A model generated the notes under the pieces. The model worked only from the letters and a program-made list of their open reading frames with translations, was not told the DNA's origin and did not search any database. From Gorsachius magnificus (lineage: Eukaryota > Chordata > Aves > Pelecaniformes > Ardeidae), in NCBI GenBank assembly GCA_034008185.1, contig CM067085.1, forward strand, positions 78,418,275-78,482,274: DNA of 64,000 bases, given 5' to 3'. This document shows, one piece after another, positions 63,606-64,000 of this stretch. Position numbers and translations under genes: made by a program. Positions within the stretch are counted from its first letter, which is position 1. Every line of letters begins with the position of its first letter.

Positions 63606-64000
63606 TCATTGAGTCATCTCCCAGTTCATTTAATCTTGTATTTCATACATGTTCCTTCTCTTGGGGCTGGAAGAATTCCATTAAAGACCAGATAAGCCAG
63701 TCTTTCCCAGCTGGCAGCTCTTCGATCCTGTTCTTGATGGAATTTTTCAGTGGCAGTTTTCAGTGTGAAGCAGGATTAATGGATTCTTCTGTTCTCCCAT
63801 GATCACTTTTTGTAGTTCAGGACAACATGTATTCTTGCCCCTGCCACACCACATATCTTTCTTTCCTCCAGAGCAGCTCTGATGACTTGCTCAGGGACTC
63901 TTTAGTGAAAATCCCCAGTCATCCATGCATATCTGTTTTTCATGTTGCAAATGTGCTTCTTCCCTTATCCCTTATCTGTTATTTCTTCATCCATTATTTT
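63606..64000. other. Intergenic sequence to window edge, no gene recognised
   Basis: Unique-looking pyrimidine-rich sequence with no coding evidence. Confidence 0.6.

Noticed and set aside
1..64000. CRISPR arrays, operons, insertion sequences, phage, riboswitches, rRNA or tRNA genes
   Set aside because: No regularly spaced identical repeats and no bacterial gene organisation were seen. I also saw no recognisable rRNA or tRNA, but a tRNA or microRNA could be missed by eye. tRNAscan-SE and small-RNA data would settle that.

Overview
The window is vertebrate nuclear DNA, almost certainly from a bird and probably a neoavian. It carries multi-exon coding sequence with GT-AG introns and a CpG-island promoter. 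Several CR1 retrotransposon 3' ends are present, with the ATTCTATGAT-type tail seen in bird genomes, along with one LTR of a type I recognise as avian ERVL-like. No bacterial, phage, CRISPR or operon structure is visible.

One gene accounts for the left half. PLPPR4 (LPPR4, PRG-1, phospholipid phosphatase-related 4) lies on the minus strand. Its coding sequence runs from an ATG at 31363 to a TGA at 580-582 and is complete. Seven coding exons join with consistent phases into a 719-residue protein: six membrane segments, then a long cytoplasmic tail encoded by the last exon. The 3'UTR runs off the left edge. The ATG sits in a GC-rich island (about 30.7-31.8 kb) with a perfect cAMP-response palindrome 103 bp upstream and a G17 tract further out. 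Intron 1 is 14.5 kb and the other introns are 1.3-4.9 kb.

The right half (about 32.2-64 kb) is upstream flank with no gene I can identify. It holds five CR1 3' fragments (the first abuts the promoter island), a solo-type LTR at 34.3-34.8 kb, a pentanucleotide satellite at 46.4 kb, a 59-bp tandem duplication at 54.0 kb, a perfect hairpin at 40.6 kb and several simple repeats. One short minus-strand reading frame at 32177-32461 looks more protein-like than its surroundings and is unassigned. In mammals the neighbours of PLPPR4 are PALMD and, far upstream in the opposite direction, PLPPR5, so an empty upstream flank is expected.

I found no clear evidence of a new biological system. The most useful second looks are the unassigned frame beside the promoter, the open frame upstream of the PLPPR4 start, the calmodulin-anchor spacing in the tail, the C22 tract before the last exon, and a 257-codon frame antisense within intron 1.
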